Below are positions 1-8,042 of a stretch of 33,013 bases of DNA, piece by piece. The DNA is taken from positions 1 to 33,013 of the forward strand of contig JAILOQ010000053.1 in the NCBI GenBank assembly GCA_024690725.1, written 5' to 3'. The notes under the pieces are model-generated. The model saw only the letters and a program-made list of their open reading frames with translations. It was not told the DNA's origin and ran no database searches. Within the stretch, counting starts at the first letter, position 1. Every line of letters starts with the position of its first letter. Source of the stretch: Lachnospiraceae bacterium (GTDB lineage Bacteria > Bacillota > Clostridia > Lachnospirales > Lachnospiraceae). The position numbers and the translations under genes are program-made.

Positions 1-23
1 AAAAAAGGATGTGAAGGATTATT

Positions 24-56
24 GGACACCTTGTTATAGAGGTGTCCTTTCTTTTT
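24..56 (+). terminator. Rho-independent terminator of an upstream gene outside the window
   Basis: A perfect 7-bp stem (GGACACC at 24-30, GGTGTCC at 41-47) with a 10-nt loop is followed by TTTCTTTTT. It ends a rightward transcript whose gene lies to the left of the window. Confidence 0.85.
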
Positions 57-80
57 CCGGGTAGGATAAAGGAATGACAA

Positions 81-122
81 AGAAAAAGCACCGCCCCCGG
101 AGTCAAGCTCCAAAAACAGTGC
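81..122 (-). terminator. Terminator of the tRNA-Lys transcript
   Basis: Read on the minus strand, GCACTG (122-117) pairs with CGGTGC (93-88) around an inner GGAG/CTCC hairpin. TTTTTCT follows at 87-81. It lies a few bases beyond the 3' end of the tRNA and would end that transcript. Confidence 0.7.
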
Positions 123-127
123 CTCAG

Positions 128-200
128 TGCACCTTCAGGGACTCGAACCCTGGACAAATAGATTAAGAGTCTACTGCTCTACCAACTGAGCTAAAGGTGC
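128..200 (-). tRNA. tRNA-Lys (anticodon CTT)
   Basis: The minus strand folds into a full 73-nt cloverleaf. The acceptor GCACCTT pairs with AAGGTGC and the discriminator base is A. The D arm is AGCTC...GAGC, and the anticodon arm is GTAGA/TCTAT with loop CTCTTAA, giving anticodon CTT for the lysine codon AAG. The T arm is CAGGG/CCCTG with loop TTCGAGT. The 3' CCA is not encoded and must be added after transcription. It is the only leftward gene in the window and has its own promoter and terminator. Confidence 0.95.
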
Positions 201-217
201 TTATAATGCGTCATTTC

Positions 218-246
218 TTGCAACGCAAGTATGATTATAGTATAAT
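218..246 (+). promoter_or_regulatory. Sigma-A promoter of tatD-rsmA
   Basis: TTGCAA (218-223) and TATAAT (241-246) are separated by exactly 17 bp, with a predicted start near 253. The leader to the tatD start is about 67 nt. The core is interleaved with the tRNA promoter on the other strand. Confidence 0.75.
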
Positions 247-262
247 AAACCACGCTTGGCAA
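234..262 (-). promoter_or_regulatory. Sigma-A promoter of tRNA-Lys
   Basis: On the minus strand TTGCCA (262-257) and TATAAT (239-234) are separated by exactly 17 bp. The predicted start near 227 leaves a leader of about 27 nt before the tRNA. The element overlaps the rightward promoter at 218-246. Confidence 0.75.
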
Positions 263-319
263 GACCTTTTTTAGAAAAAATTCAAAACTTTGGTTTTGGC
301 GGAAATATGGATAAAATAC

Positions 320-1099
320 ATGATTATTGATACACATGCGCATTATGATGATGAAAAATTTGATGGTGACAGAGATGTTCTTTTGACAGGATTTCGGGAA
401 CGGGGTGTGGAGCTGGTGATAAATGCGGCAGCCGACCTTGATGGATGTCGAAATACCATGGAACTCATCAATAAATACGACTTTGTATACGGAATGCAAG
501 GTGTGCATCCGGATGATGTTGGTGCGCTGACAGAAGAAGATATGACATTTTTGCGTGAGAATGCCAAACATCCGAAGGTCGTTGCGATCGGTGAGATCGG
601 GCTGGATTATTATTGGGATAAGGCAGAACGTGATGTTCAGAAGTATTGGTTCAAGCGGCAGATTGACTTGGCAAGGGAACTGAAATTGCCTGTCTGTATT
701 CATTCCAGAGAAGCGGCGGCCGATACCCTGGAGGTTTTGAAGGAAGCGAATGCGCAGGAAGTCGGCGGTGTGATGCACTGTTATTCATATAGCGCGGAGA
801 TGACCGAAGAGTATCGGAAACTTGGCTTTTATTTTGGGATCGGCGGAGTTGTGACATTTAAGAACGGGCGAAAGTGCAAGGAGTCTGTGGCAAAACTGCC
901 GTTGGAATGTATTGTCTTGGAGACGGATGCGCCTTATCTTGCCCCGGAGCCGTTTCGAGGAAAAAGAAACGAATCGCCCTATATCCAATATGTGGTGCAG
1001 ATGATTGCTTCGATCAAGGGCGTGACCGAAGAGGAAGTGATGCGGCAGACATCGGAGAATGCAAGAAGAGTTTATCCGAAGCTGGCGAGTATAGGATGA
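320..1099 (+). CDS. tatD: TatD family metal-dependent deoxyribonuclease
   Basis: This is a cytoplasmic amidohydrolase-fold hydrolase; family members are Mg-dependent 3'-5' DNA/RNA exonucleases or D-aminoacyl-tRNA deacylases. From the ATG at 320 the protein has 259 residues, the usual length. Visible motifs are DTHAHYDD (metal ligands H6, H8), GEIGLDYYW (E92), IHSREA (H128), MHCYS (H153) and ETDAPYLAPEPFRGK (D203), so the metal site is complete. An in-frame ATG at 290 would add 10 residues before the conserved MIIDTHAH start and is less likely. No strong Shine-Dalgarno is seen before 320. It is followed by rsmA after 46 bp. The rnmV (RNase M5) gene often found between the two is absent here. 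Confidence 0.93.
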   Translation: MIIDTHAHYDDEKFDGDRDVLLTGFRERGVELVINAAADLDGCRNTMELINKYDFVYGMQGVHPDDVGALTEEDMTFLRENAKHPKVVAIGEIGLDYYWDKAERDVQKYWFKRQIDLARELKLPVCIHSREAAADTLEVLKEANAQEVGGVMHCYSYSAEMTEEYRKLGFYFGIGGVVTFKNGRKCKESVAKLPLECIVLETDAPYLAPEPFRGKRNESPYIQYVVQMIASIKGVTEEEVMRQTSENARRVYPKLASIG

Positions 1100-1145
1100 T
1101 GCGTGTGAAGAAAAGGAATGCATAACGATAGATAGGAAATGACGT

Positions 1146-2021
1146 ATGGCGGATTTGGGAATTCCCGTAAATACCATAGCGATACTGCAGAAATATGATT
1201 TTCATTTTCAGAAGAAGTATGGTCAGAATTTTTTGATCGATACGCATGTACTGGAGAAGATCATCGATGCTGCCGATATTCAGGCCACGGATTGTGTGTT
1301 GGAGATCGGGCCGGGTATCGGTACGATGTCACAGTATATTGCAGAGCGGGCGAGGCATCTGGTCGCGGTTGAGATTGACAAAAAGTTGATACCGATCCTG
1401 GAAGAAACGCTTGGCGGATATGAGAATGTGACCATTATCAACGAAGATGTTTTGAAGGTGGATATTGCTCAGCTTTGCGAGGAATACAACGATGGGAAGC
1501 CGCTGAAGGTAGTGGCAAATCTTCCATATTATATTACGACGCCGATCATCATGGGGTTGTTTGAAAAACATGTGCCGCTGGATTCCATTACGATCATGGT
1601 GCAGAAAGAAGTGGCGGACCGCATGCAGGAAGGTCCCGGTTCCAAGGATTACGGAGCACTTTCTTTGGCCGTGCAGTATTATGCAGATCCGGAAATTGTG
1701 GCCAATGTCCCGCCGAATTGTTTTATTCCGCGGCCGAATGTGGGCTCGGCGGTGATCCGGCTTAGGTGTCATGAAACGCCTCCGGTAAAGCCAAAGGATG
1801 AGGCGCTGATGTTTTCGCTCATCCGGGCTTCCTTTAACCAACGGCGAAAAACATTAGTGAATGCATTGTTTAATGCGGGATTGGCACAGTTGCAAGGCCT
1901 GTCAAAAGAACGGCTGGGAGAATTCCTCGAGGAAATGGGGAAACCGCTTACGATTCGCGGAGAGGCTTTGAGCCTGGAAGAATTTGCAAAATTGTCTGAT
2001 TTGATCAAGGATAACGCATAG
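1146..2021 (+). CDS. rsmA: 16S rRNA adenine-N6,N6-dimethyltransferase RsmA/KsgA
   Basis: This enzyme uses S-adenosylmethionine to dimethylate the two adjacent adenines in the 3' terminal helix of 16S rRNA, a late step of small-subunit maturation. The 291-residue length is typical. Motifs seen: KKYGQNFLID near residue 23 (family N-terminal signature), the SAM-binding VLEIGPGIGT at 51-60, the acidic VEIDKK near 75, and the catalytic NLPYYI at 125-130. The C-terminal RNA-binding part with FNQRRKTL is present. A GATAGGAAA ribosome site precedes the ATG. It forms an operon with tatD, and its stop codon lies inside the terminator stem that follows. Confidence 0.96.
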   Translation: MADLGIPVNTIAILQKYDFHFQKKYGQNFLIDTHVLEKIIDAADIQATDCVLEIGPGIGTMSQYIAERARHLVAVEIDKKLIPILEETLGGYENVTIINEDVLKVDIAQLCEEYNDGKPLKVVANLPYYITTPIIMGLFEKHVPLDSITIMVQKEVADRMQEGPGSKDYGALSLAVQYYADPEIVANVPPNCFIPRPNVGSAVIRLRCHETPPVKPKDEALMFSLIRASFNQRRKTLVNALFNAGLAQLQGLSKERLGEFLEEMGKPLTIRGEALSLEEFAKLSDLIKDNA

Positions 2022-2054
2022 TTTGCTAAAGTGAAGTATGCGTTATTCTTTTTT
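2011..2054 (+). terminator. Terminator of tatD-rsmA
   Basis: A perfect 10-bp stem (ATAACGCATA at 2011-2020, TATGCGTTAT at 2037-2046) is followed by TCTTTTTT. The left arm includes the last codons of rsmA, and the T tract runs into the -35 box of the next promoter. Confidence 0.9.
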
Positions 2055-2081
2055 GACATTAAAATAGCGTTATGGTAAACT
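2053..2081 (+). promoter_or_regulatory. Sigma-A promoter of the TPR/AAA-like gene and probably glgB
   Basis: TTGACA (2053-2058), 17 bp, then TAAACT (2076-2081). The predicted start is near 2088, leaving a 50-nt leader. The -35 box begins within the T tract of the preceding terminator. Confidence 0.75.
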
Positions 2082-2138
2082 GATTTTAACTATGAAAATA
2101 GGGAAAGTGTGCCCAAATTTGGCTTGAGGTGACGTGTT

Positions 2139-5100
2139 TTGGATAAGTACGAATATAAGGTTCGGTCAGAAGAAATCAACAAGTTGATTGAAGAAAGGAA
2201 ATATGCGGAAGCGGTAAAGATTGCCGATACGATCGACTGGCGGAGAGTGAAAAGTACGACGATGTTGTGCAAGGTCAGCGAGTTGTACCGTGCGACCCGT
2301 CGATACATGGATAGCAAAGATGTTTTGCTGTTGGCATATGATAAGCAGCCGAACTCCCGCAAGATTTTATATTCGCTTTGTGAATTGAGTATTAAGCTGG
2401 AAGATCTGATCCCGGCATTGGAATATTATAAAGCCTTTGTAAATGTGGCTCCGCGCGATACCGGACGCTATATTTTGCAATATCGTCTGTATGAACTTCA
2501 GGATGTGCGTTTAGAAGAACGGATCGCCGTTTTGGAAGAGTACAAGAAGCGTGATTATCGCGAAAAGTGGGCGTATGAATTGGCATATCTGTATCATCGC
2601 ATCGGTCTTGCAACACAGTGTGTGGAGGAATGTGATGAATTAATTTTGTGGTTTGGTGAAGGAAAATACGTCATCAAGGCAATGGAACTTAAGATGTTGC
2701 ATGCGCCGTTGACTCCGAGCCAGCAGGAAAAATACGACGCCAGATTCCAACCGAAGCTTACGGTGGTTCCGGAGTTGCCGGAAGAAAATCATGGTACAGA
2801 AGACGGAGAAGCTTCGGAGCAGCAGCGTGAGCAGGAAACCGGAGCGACGACGGATACCATTCCGAATATGCCGATCCGCATCAAATCCGTAGAGCCGACG
2901 GGAGCGCCGACGGTACGCATCCCGGCAAAAGAAGAAGTAGAGCCTCAAGTGGAAGAGGCAGAAGAAGAGCCGTTTGACGCAACGGGTGAGGTAGTAGCGG
3001 AACCGACAGATGAAGCCGAGGAGCAGTTGCGCAGGGCAGAGGCTCTGGTTGATGAACTGAATGAGCCGGACGAGGAGGAAGAACCGGAGGAGGAGATCGA
3101 CCGGGATAATATCAGCATTGATATGCCGTTCATTCCGGTGGCAAAAGTGCCGGAAGACTTGGATATAGAAGTAAAACCGGTTGATGTGGGTGAGTATAAT
3201 ACGATCAACCTTCAGAAAGAGTTGGCGAAGAGCCTGGCCAAGATTTTGGAACAGGAAGATATGGAAGCGTCGGATGCAACAAGAACGCTTCCCGTTGAGG
3301 TACTGCAGAACCTTACGGAGCAGGGATTACTGCCGGATGAAAACGGTGATGTGAAAACGTCGATCCCGGAGGATGAGGAGCTTTTAGAGGAACTTGCCGA
3401 AGAAGAGGAAGCGCCGGATTCGGAAGAGGTCTTCTTTGTGGATTCCGAGGACAAGGATGACGAGGCGGTTGCCGATGAACTCCTGGGTAAGCCGGTGGAA
3501 GTTGCACAAGGACTTGATGAGAATGCTTCCGATGATGCGGCGGACGATGAATATGATGAAGACGGATCCTATGATGCGTTTGATGAGGAAGAAGCAGCGG
3601 CTGAGGTAGATATGGAGCCGGAGCCTGAACCGGAAGTTGAACCGGAACCCGAAGTTGAACCGAAACCCGAAGTTGAACCGGAGCCCGAACCGACCGATGA
3701 GGAGCCGGCAGTGATGGCAGAGCCGGAACCGGTCAAAGAAGAAATATCTAAAGCGGAAAAAGAAGAGTTGTTGGCACAGCCGACAAAGGTAATAAACAGA
3801 GATGCGATCAATGCCGCACTTGCGCAGGAACCGATCGAACTCGCACATACGAAAGTGATCGATACTTCTGCAATCCATGCTGAGATGGCAAGACAGCGTG
3901 CGTCATCTGTTGCAATGCAGGAGACAGGGCCGATCGCAGATGATGCGGGCGAGGAAACGCTGGAAGCACTGGCAGAAGAGGCGTTGAAGCAGATGGAGGA
4001 GCCGGCGGTAGTAGCAGAGCCGGAACCCGAGCCGATCATAGAGGAGCCGGCGGCAGTAGCAGAGCCGGAATCCGAGCCGATCATAGAGGAACCGGCGGCA
4101 GTAGCAGAGCCGGAACCCGAGCCGATCATAGAGGAACCGGCGGCAGTAGCAGAGCCGGAACCCGAGCCGATCATAGAGGAACCGGCGGCAGTGGCAGAGC
4201 CGGAACCCGAGCCGATTGCAGAGGAGCCGGTGGTAATGGAAGAACCCGAACCGGTAGTCAGAAAGACACCGGAAATCGTACCGCTACCGATCTTCACACC
4301 TCCGGTCGAGGAAACACCGGTTGAGGAACAGGTTGCGGGACAGTTGAGTTTTGACGATCTGATGTCCGGATGGAATGAGAAAAAAGAAGAGCCTGTTCTT
4401 TCTCCGGAAGAACAGGAGAAGCAGGCGGCCATGGCAGCAGCCAAGGCAGCAGCGGAGCGTGCGGCAAAAGCAAAGCAGGAAGCAGAGGCATTTGCACCGC
4501 ATTATAATCCCACGATCATGGATACGGCCGAGATCAACGGTTTGGAAGAAAAGCTGCTTTCTTCGTTTGATCCGACAAAGGATGTTCTTTCCCCGGAGGA
4601 TACGGTAGAAGAGCTGACAGAGATTGAGGATACGGAAGAGAGTGCGGCGGAACCGGAGCTTATGAGCTTTATGAACCGAACCCCGGCGCCGAAACCGGTT
4701 GAACCGGAAGAAAAGCCTGCGGTCGGAACGACGACGGAGCAGTTGGAATCTCTTGTGATCCAGGCACTTGCGGAAGCGGAAGAAAAGCCCGCGGACGCAC
4801 CGAAGGGTGATACGGACTTTATCATCCGGGATCTGGTTGCCGATGAGGAAAAGCGTCTGGAAGAAGAACGGTTGGCGCAGGAGCGTCAGGCTGAGGAAGA
4901 ACTGAAGGAATATGAGAATGAAGTTCTTTCCGGCAATGATCCGATACAGAGCGTAGCAACACCGAATTTGCTTGCTGCGGCAGAACGCGAGAAAAAAGAA
5001 GGTCTGGTGATCGAGGATATCAATGAAGAACCTGAGACGTCCGAGCCGGAAGTGGTTGAGGAAGTAACCGTCTCGGAACCGGAAGAGCCGATGGATGAAA

Positions 5101-5960
5101 AGACCAAGCAGCAAAGAGCGATGGAACTTGCGGTTGCTGCGGTAGCGGCCAAGGATGCCGCAGAAAAAGCAGCGAAGGCTGAAGGCGGCGAAGAAGCCCC
5201 GGCAGCGGAAGCGAGACTTCTCACAAGGGAAGAAAAGGATACTTTCGGTTCGGTAGCACAGACAAAGGAAGAGCAGGAGCAGCTGGCATATGCGATCGAT
5301 CATGTGAGTATCGATCCGCGATTCGGGAATGTTCTGATCCTTGGAGAAAAGGGAACCGGAACCGAGAATGTAGCAAAGAATCTGGTAAAGATCTTGTCTA
5401 CGAAGGAATCCGGATTCTCCGGCAAGGTTGCGAAGATCACCGGTGAGCTTTTGAATAAGAAGAATATTCCGGAGACACTGGCAAGTGTATTGGATGGCGC
5501 ATTGATCGTAGAAGATGCGGGAGCGTTGGATGATATCGCGTTGGCAAATATCGGAGAGTATCTCAAGAATCTTCAGGCAGGAGGCGCGTTTGTTGCCTTG
5601 GTCGGCAGCAAGAAGGAGATGGAAGAGATGGTGGCCCGTGAAAATATGCCGCGGGAATTCTTCGATATCCGGATCGATATCGCATCCCTCGACAATGACG
5701 GTCTGGTAGCTTACGGTAAGGAATATGCGAACGAACGCGATTATGCGATCGATGAAATGGGAGTATTGGCGCTGTATACCAAGATTTCCGACAGACAAAC
5801 AAGGGATCATGCCGTAACGGTAGAGGAAGTACAGGAGATCGTGGATGCCGCGATCGCAAAGTCCGAAAAGAAAAACCTCGGACACTTTATGGATGTTGTA
5901 TTTGCAAAGCGTTACGATGATCAGGACATGATAGTATTAAAGGAAAAGGATTTCCAATAA
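2139..5960 (+). CDS. Giant acidic TPR protein with C-terminal AAA-like domain (degenerate P-loop)
   Basis: 1273 residues; I do not recognise a named function. Residues 1-200 are helical with TPR-like spacing (AVKIADTIDW, PALEYYKAFVNVAPRD, ELAYLYHRIG). Residues about 220-1040 are a very acidic Pro/Glu/Ala-rich, probably disordered region with PE dipeptide runs and five copies of a 15-residue repeat at 620-694. Residues about 1050-1273 look like a small AAA+ module related to the CbxX/SpoVK group. GEKGTGTE at 1069-1076 sits where Walker A should be, but Thr1075 replaces the lysine, and LIVEDAG near 1125 resembles Walker B. No signal peptide or membrane segment is visible, so it should be cytoplasmic. 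The start is TTG, chosen because GAGGTGA lies 7 bp upstream. glgB follows after 20 bp, suggesting co-transcription. Confidence 0.75.
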   Translation: MDKYEYKVRSEEINKLIEERKYAEAVKIADTIDWRRVKSTTMLCKVSELYRATRRYMDSKDVLLLAYDKQPNSRKILYSLCELSIKLEDLIPALEYYKAFVNVAPRDTGRYILQYRLYELQDVRLEERIAVLEEYKKRDYREKWAYELAYLYHRIGLATQCVEECDELILWFGEGKYVIKAMELKMLHAPLTPSQQEKYDARFQPKLTVVPELPEENHGTEDGEASEQQREQETGATTDTIPNMPIRIKSVEPTGAPTVRIPAKEEVEPQVEEAEEEPFDATGEVVAEPTDEAEEQLRRAEALVDELNEPDEEEEPEEEIDRDNISIDMPFIPVAKVPEDLDIEVKPVDVGEYNTINLQKELAKSLAKILEQEDMEASDATRTLPVEVLQNLTEQGLLPDENGDVKTSIPEDEELLEELAEEEEAPDSEEVFFVDSEDKDDEAVADELLGKPVEVAQGLDENASDDAADDEYDEDGSYDAFDEEEAAAEVDMEPEPEPEVEPEPEVEPKPEVEPEPEPTDEEPAVMAEPEPVKEEISKAEKEELLAQPTKVINRDAINAALAQEPIELAHTKVIDTSAIHAEMARQRASSVAMQETGPIADDAGEETLEALAEEALKQMEEPAVVAEPEPEPIIEEPAAVAEPESEPIIEEPAAVAEPEPEPIIEEPAAVAEPEPEPIIEEPAAVAEPEPEPIAEEPVVMEEPEPVVRKTPEIVPLPIFTPPVEETPVEEQVAGQLSFDDLMSGWNEKKEEPVLSPEEQEKQAAMAAAKAAAERAAKAKQEAEAFAPHYNPTIMDTAEINGLEEKLLSSFDPTKDVLSPEDTVEELTEIEDTEESAAEPELMSFMNRTPAPKPVEPEEKPAVGTTTEQLESLVIQALAEAEEKPADAPKGDTDFIIRDLVADEEKRLEEERLAQERQAEEELKEYENEVLSGNDPIQSVATPNLLAAAEREKKEGLVIEDINEEPETSEPEVVEEVTVSEPEEPMDEKTKQQRAMELAVAAVAAKDAAEKAAKAEGGEEAPAAEARLLTREEKDTFGSVAQTKEEQEQLAYAIDHVSIDPRFGNVLILGEKGTGTENVAKNLVKILSTKESGFSGKVAKITGELLNKKNIPETLASVLDGALIVEDAGALDDIALANIGEYLKNLQAGGAFVALVGSKKEMEEMVARENMPREFFDIRIDIASLDNDGLVAYGKEYANERDYAIDEMGVLALYTKISDRQTRDHAVTVEEVQEIVDAAIAKSEKKNLGHFMDVVFAKRYDDQDMIVLKEKDFQ
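3996..4220 (+). repeat. Five 45-bp tandem coding repeats
   Basis: Five consecutive 45-bp units encode variants of EEPAAVAEPEPEPII, followed by a decayed sixth unit to about 4256. The copies differ by only a few bases, which suggests recent slippage or unequal crossover. They stay in frame inside the acidic linker of the TPR/AAA-like protein. Confidence 0.95.
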
Positions 5961-5980
5961 AATAAAAAAGAGGTAAAGGT

Positions 5981-7903
5981 ATGGCAAAGAAGGTAGAAAA
6001 TCCGTTGTTTTTAACGGAAGCAGATCAGTATGTATTTGCACAGGGGTCGCATTATGAGATTTATGACAAACTTGGTGCGCATAAGACAAATGTCTTCGGC
6101 GATGACGGCGTATATTTTGCGGTCTGGGCACCTCATGCAAAGGCAGTCAGCGTAGCAGGGAGCTTCAATGACTGGAATGTGGATGAATATCCCATGGAAC
6201 GTCTCGGTGAAGGCGGTATTTACGCGCGTTTCATCCCGGGTGTAAAAGAAAATGATATGTATAAATTCGTCATTACCACTGCGGATGACAGGATCATTTA
6301 TAAGGCCGATCCGTTCGGCAATATGATGGAACTGCGTCCGGGAACGGCGTCTCTTGTAACGGATCTGACCCGTTTTAAATGGACGGATGATGAGTGGCAG
6401 AATGCGAAGAAAACCACCGACTGGCAGAAGCAACCTGTAGCCATTTATGAATGTCATATCGGAAGCTGGATGCGTCATCCCAAACCGGAGGCGGAAGGCT
6501 TCTATAACTACAAAGAGTTCGCGGATCGCATTGTCGATTATTTAAAGAAATTAAAGTATACACATGTGGAATTGATGGGTATCGCAGAGCATCCGTTTGA
6601 CGGGTCCTGGGGCTACCAGGTAACCGGTTATTATGCACCGACATCCCGTTACGGTACACCGGAAGATTTCATGTATCTTGTAAACAAACTTCACAAGAAC
6701 GGCATCGGTGTTATCCTGGATTGGGTACCCGCACATTTCCCAAGAGATGAGTTCGGTCTGGCTGATTTCGACGGACAGCCGCTTTACGAGCATCCCGATC
6801 CGCGCCGCGGCGAGCATCCGGACTGGGGTACCAAGATCTTTAATTATGCAAAGAATGAGGTACGTAACTTCCTGATCGCGAATGCGATGTTCTGGGTAAA
6901 GAAGTTCCATATCGACGGCTTGCGTGTGGATGCGGTTGCGTCCATGCTGTACTTGGATTACGGTAAGCGCGACGGCGAGTGGTTGCCCAATGAATACGGC
7001 AACAACAAGAACCTTGATGCGATCGAGTTCTTCCGCCATTTGAATTCCCAGATGAGAGAACGATTCCCCGGCACATTGATGATCGCCGAAGAATCGACTG
7101 CATGGCCGATGGTAACCGGCGATGTCAAAGAAGGCGGTTTGGGCTTCAGCATGAAGTGGAACATGGGCTGGATGCATGATTTCTGCGAATACATGAAGCT
7201 GGATCCGTATTTCAGAAAAGACAATCATTACAAGATGACCTTTGCCATGAGTTATAACAGCAGTGAGAATTACATCCTGCCGCTTTCGCATGATGAGGTG
7301 GTACACTTAAAGTGCTCCATGCTCAATAAGATGCCGGGCTTCTTTGTCGATAAATTCGCAAACCTTCGCGTGGGCTATACTTTCATGTTTACCCACTGCG
7401 GAAAGAAGCTTCTGTTCATGGGCCAGGAATTCGGTCAGGAGCATGAGTGGAATGAGGCTACGGAGCTTGAGTGGGGTACCTTGGAGGATCCGCTCCACTC
7501 TTCGATGCAGAACTATGTCGCAAAGCTTCTCGAGATCTATCGCAAATATCCGTGCATGTATGAGAACGATAACAACTGGAACGGTTTTGAGTGGATGAAT
7601 GCGGATGATTCGCAGAACAGTATTTACAGCTTTGTGCGTAAGTCCGAGAACGGAAAGAATAATCTTCTGGTCGTACTCAATATGACACCAATGGAGAGAA
7701 CGGACTTTAAGTTAGGCGTTCCTTCTTCCAAGAAGTACAAATTGATCTTGAATTCCGATGCGACGGAGTTTGGCGGAAACGGCCATGAGATCAAGAAGGA
7801 TCTCACCCCCGTCAAGGAGGAGTATGAGGTTAACGGACAGAAGTATTCCGTGACCTTCGATCTGCCGCCGTACGGTGCCGCGATTTTCTCCTTTAACTAC
7901 TAA
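5981..7903 (+). CDS. glgB: 1,4-alpha-glucan branching enzyme GlgB
   Basis: This GH13 enzyme forms alpha-1,6 branches in glycogen. It has 640 residues, close to other Firmicutes branching enzymes. An N-terminal CBM48-type beta domain (residues about 25-130, including AVSVAGSFNDWN) precedes the catalytic barrel. Active-site motifs seen: ILDWVPAHFPRDE (245-257), IDGLRVDAVAS with the nucleophile D317, LMIAEESTAWP with the acid/base Glu at 370/371, and LPLSHDEVVH with D438. A C-terminal beta domain ends with LPPYGAAIFSF. A GAGGT ribosome site lies just before the ATG. No other glycogen gene (glgA, glgC, glgD, glgP) is nearby; it sits behind the giant TPR gene and is followed by a terminator. Confidence 0.96.
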   Translation: MAKKVENPLFLTEADQYVFAQGSHYEIYDKLGAHKTNVFGDDGVYFAVWAPHAKAVSVAGSFNDWNVDEYPMERLGEGGIYARFIPGVKENDMYKFVITTADDRIIYKADPFGNMMELRPGTASLVTDLTRFKWTDDEWQNAKKTTDWQKQPVAIYECHIGSWMRHPKPEAEGFYNYKEFADRIVDYLKKLKYTHVELMGIAEHPFDGSWGYQVTGYYAPTSRYGTPEDFMYLVNKLHKNGIGVILDWVPAHFPRDEFGLADFDGQPLYEHPDPRRGEHPDWGTKIFNYAKNEVRNFLIANAMFWVKKFHIDGLRVDAVASMLYLDYGKRDGEWLPNEYGNNKNLDAIEFFRHLNSQMRERFPGTLMIAEESTAWPMVTGDVKEGGLGFSMKWNMGWMHDFCEYMKLDPYFRKDNHYKMTFAMSYNSSENYILPLSHDEVVHLKCSMLNKMPGFFVDKFANLRVGYTFMFTHCGKKLLFMGQEFGQEHEWNEATELEWGTLEDPLHSSMQNYVAKLLEIYRKYPCMYENDNNWNGFEWMNADDSQNSIYSFVRKSENGKNNLLVVLNMTPMERTDFKLGVPSSKKYKLILNSDATEFGGNGHEIKKDLTPVKEEYEVNGQKYSVTFDLPPYGAAIFSFNY

Positions 7904-7908
7904 GAGGT

Positions 7909-7935
7909 TAATAAAACAATCGGAAATGCCGAAAT
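7909..7935 (+). promoter_or_regulatory. Candidate sigma-D (sigma-28) flagellar promoter
   Basis: TAAT (7909-7912), 15 bp, then GCCGAAAT (7928-7935), compared with the known flagellar consensus TAAA-N15-GCCGATAT. One base differs in each box. It lies between glgB and the first gene of the flagellin cassette, where a flagellar promoter would be expected. Confidence 0.5.
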
Positions 7936-7973
7936 ACAGAGTGGATACGTGATCGTGTTCACTCTGTTTTGTT
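7936..7973 (+). terminator. Terminator after glgB
   Basis: The 8-bp stem ACAGAGTG (7936-7943) / CACTCTGT (7960-7967) is followed by TTTTGTT. Any transcript starting at the promoter just upstream would begin inside the left arm and so escape it. A second small hairpin with stem AAGGAAA/TTTCCTT lies near 7980-7998. Confidence 0.75.
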
Positions 7974-8042
7974 ACATACGAAGGAAACGGATTTCCTTTC
8001 AGGCAAGTCTATGGACAGACGTAATCAGTTACGGGAGTGTCT

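Noticed and set aside
3996-4220. Regular repeats that could suggest a CRISPR array
   Set aside because: The 45-bp units are contiguous without unique spacers and keep the reading frame; they are coding repeats. The 36-bp units at 31657-31818 are rejected for the same reason.
3569-4444. 291-codon Ser/Gly-rich minus-strand frame with repeats
   Set aside because: The repeats are the reverse reading of the Pro/Glu repeats of the forward gene. The forward frame has a start site, promoter and conserved ends.
5334-5380. Functional ATPase call for the giant protein's C-terminal domain
   Set aside because: The lysine of Walker A is Thr, so an active ATPase is not supported by the sequence.
4284-5885. 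533-codon open frame on the minus strand
   Set aside because: It lies antisense to the TPR/AAA-like gene and its predicted protein is rich in Arg, Phe and Leu from reversed acidic codons. No ribosome site or family pattern is seen.
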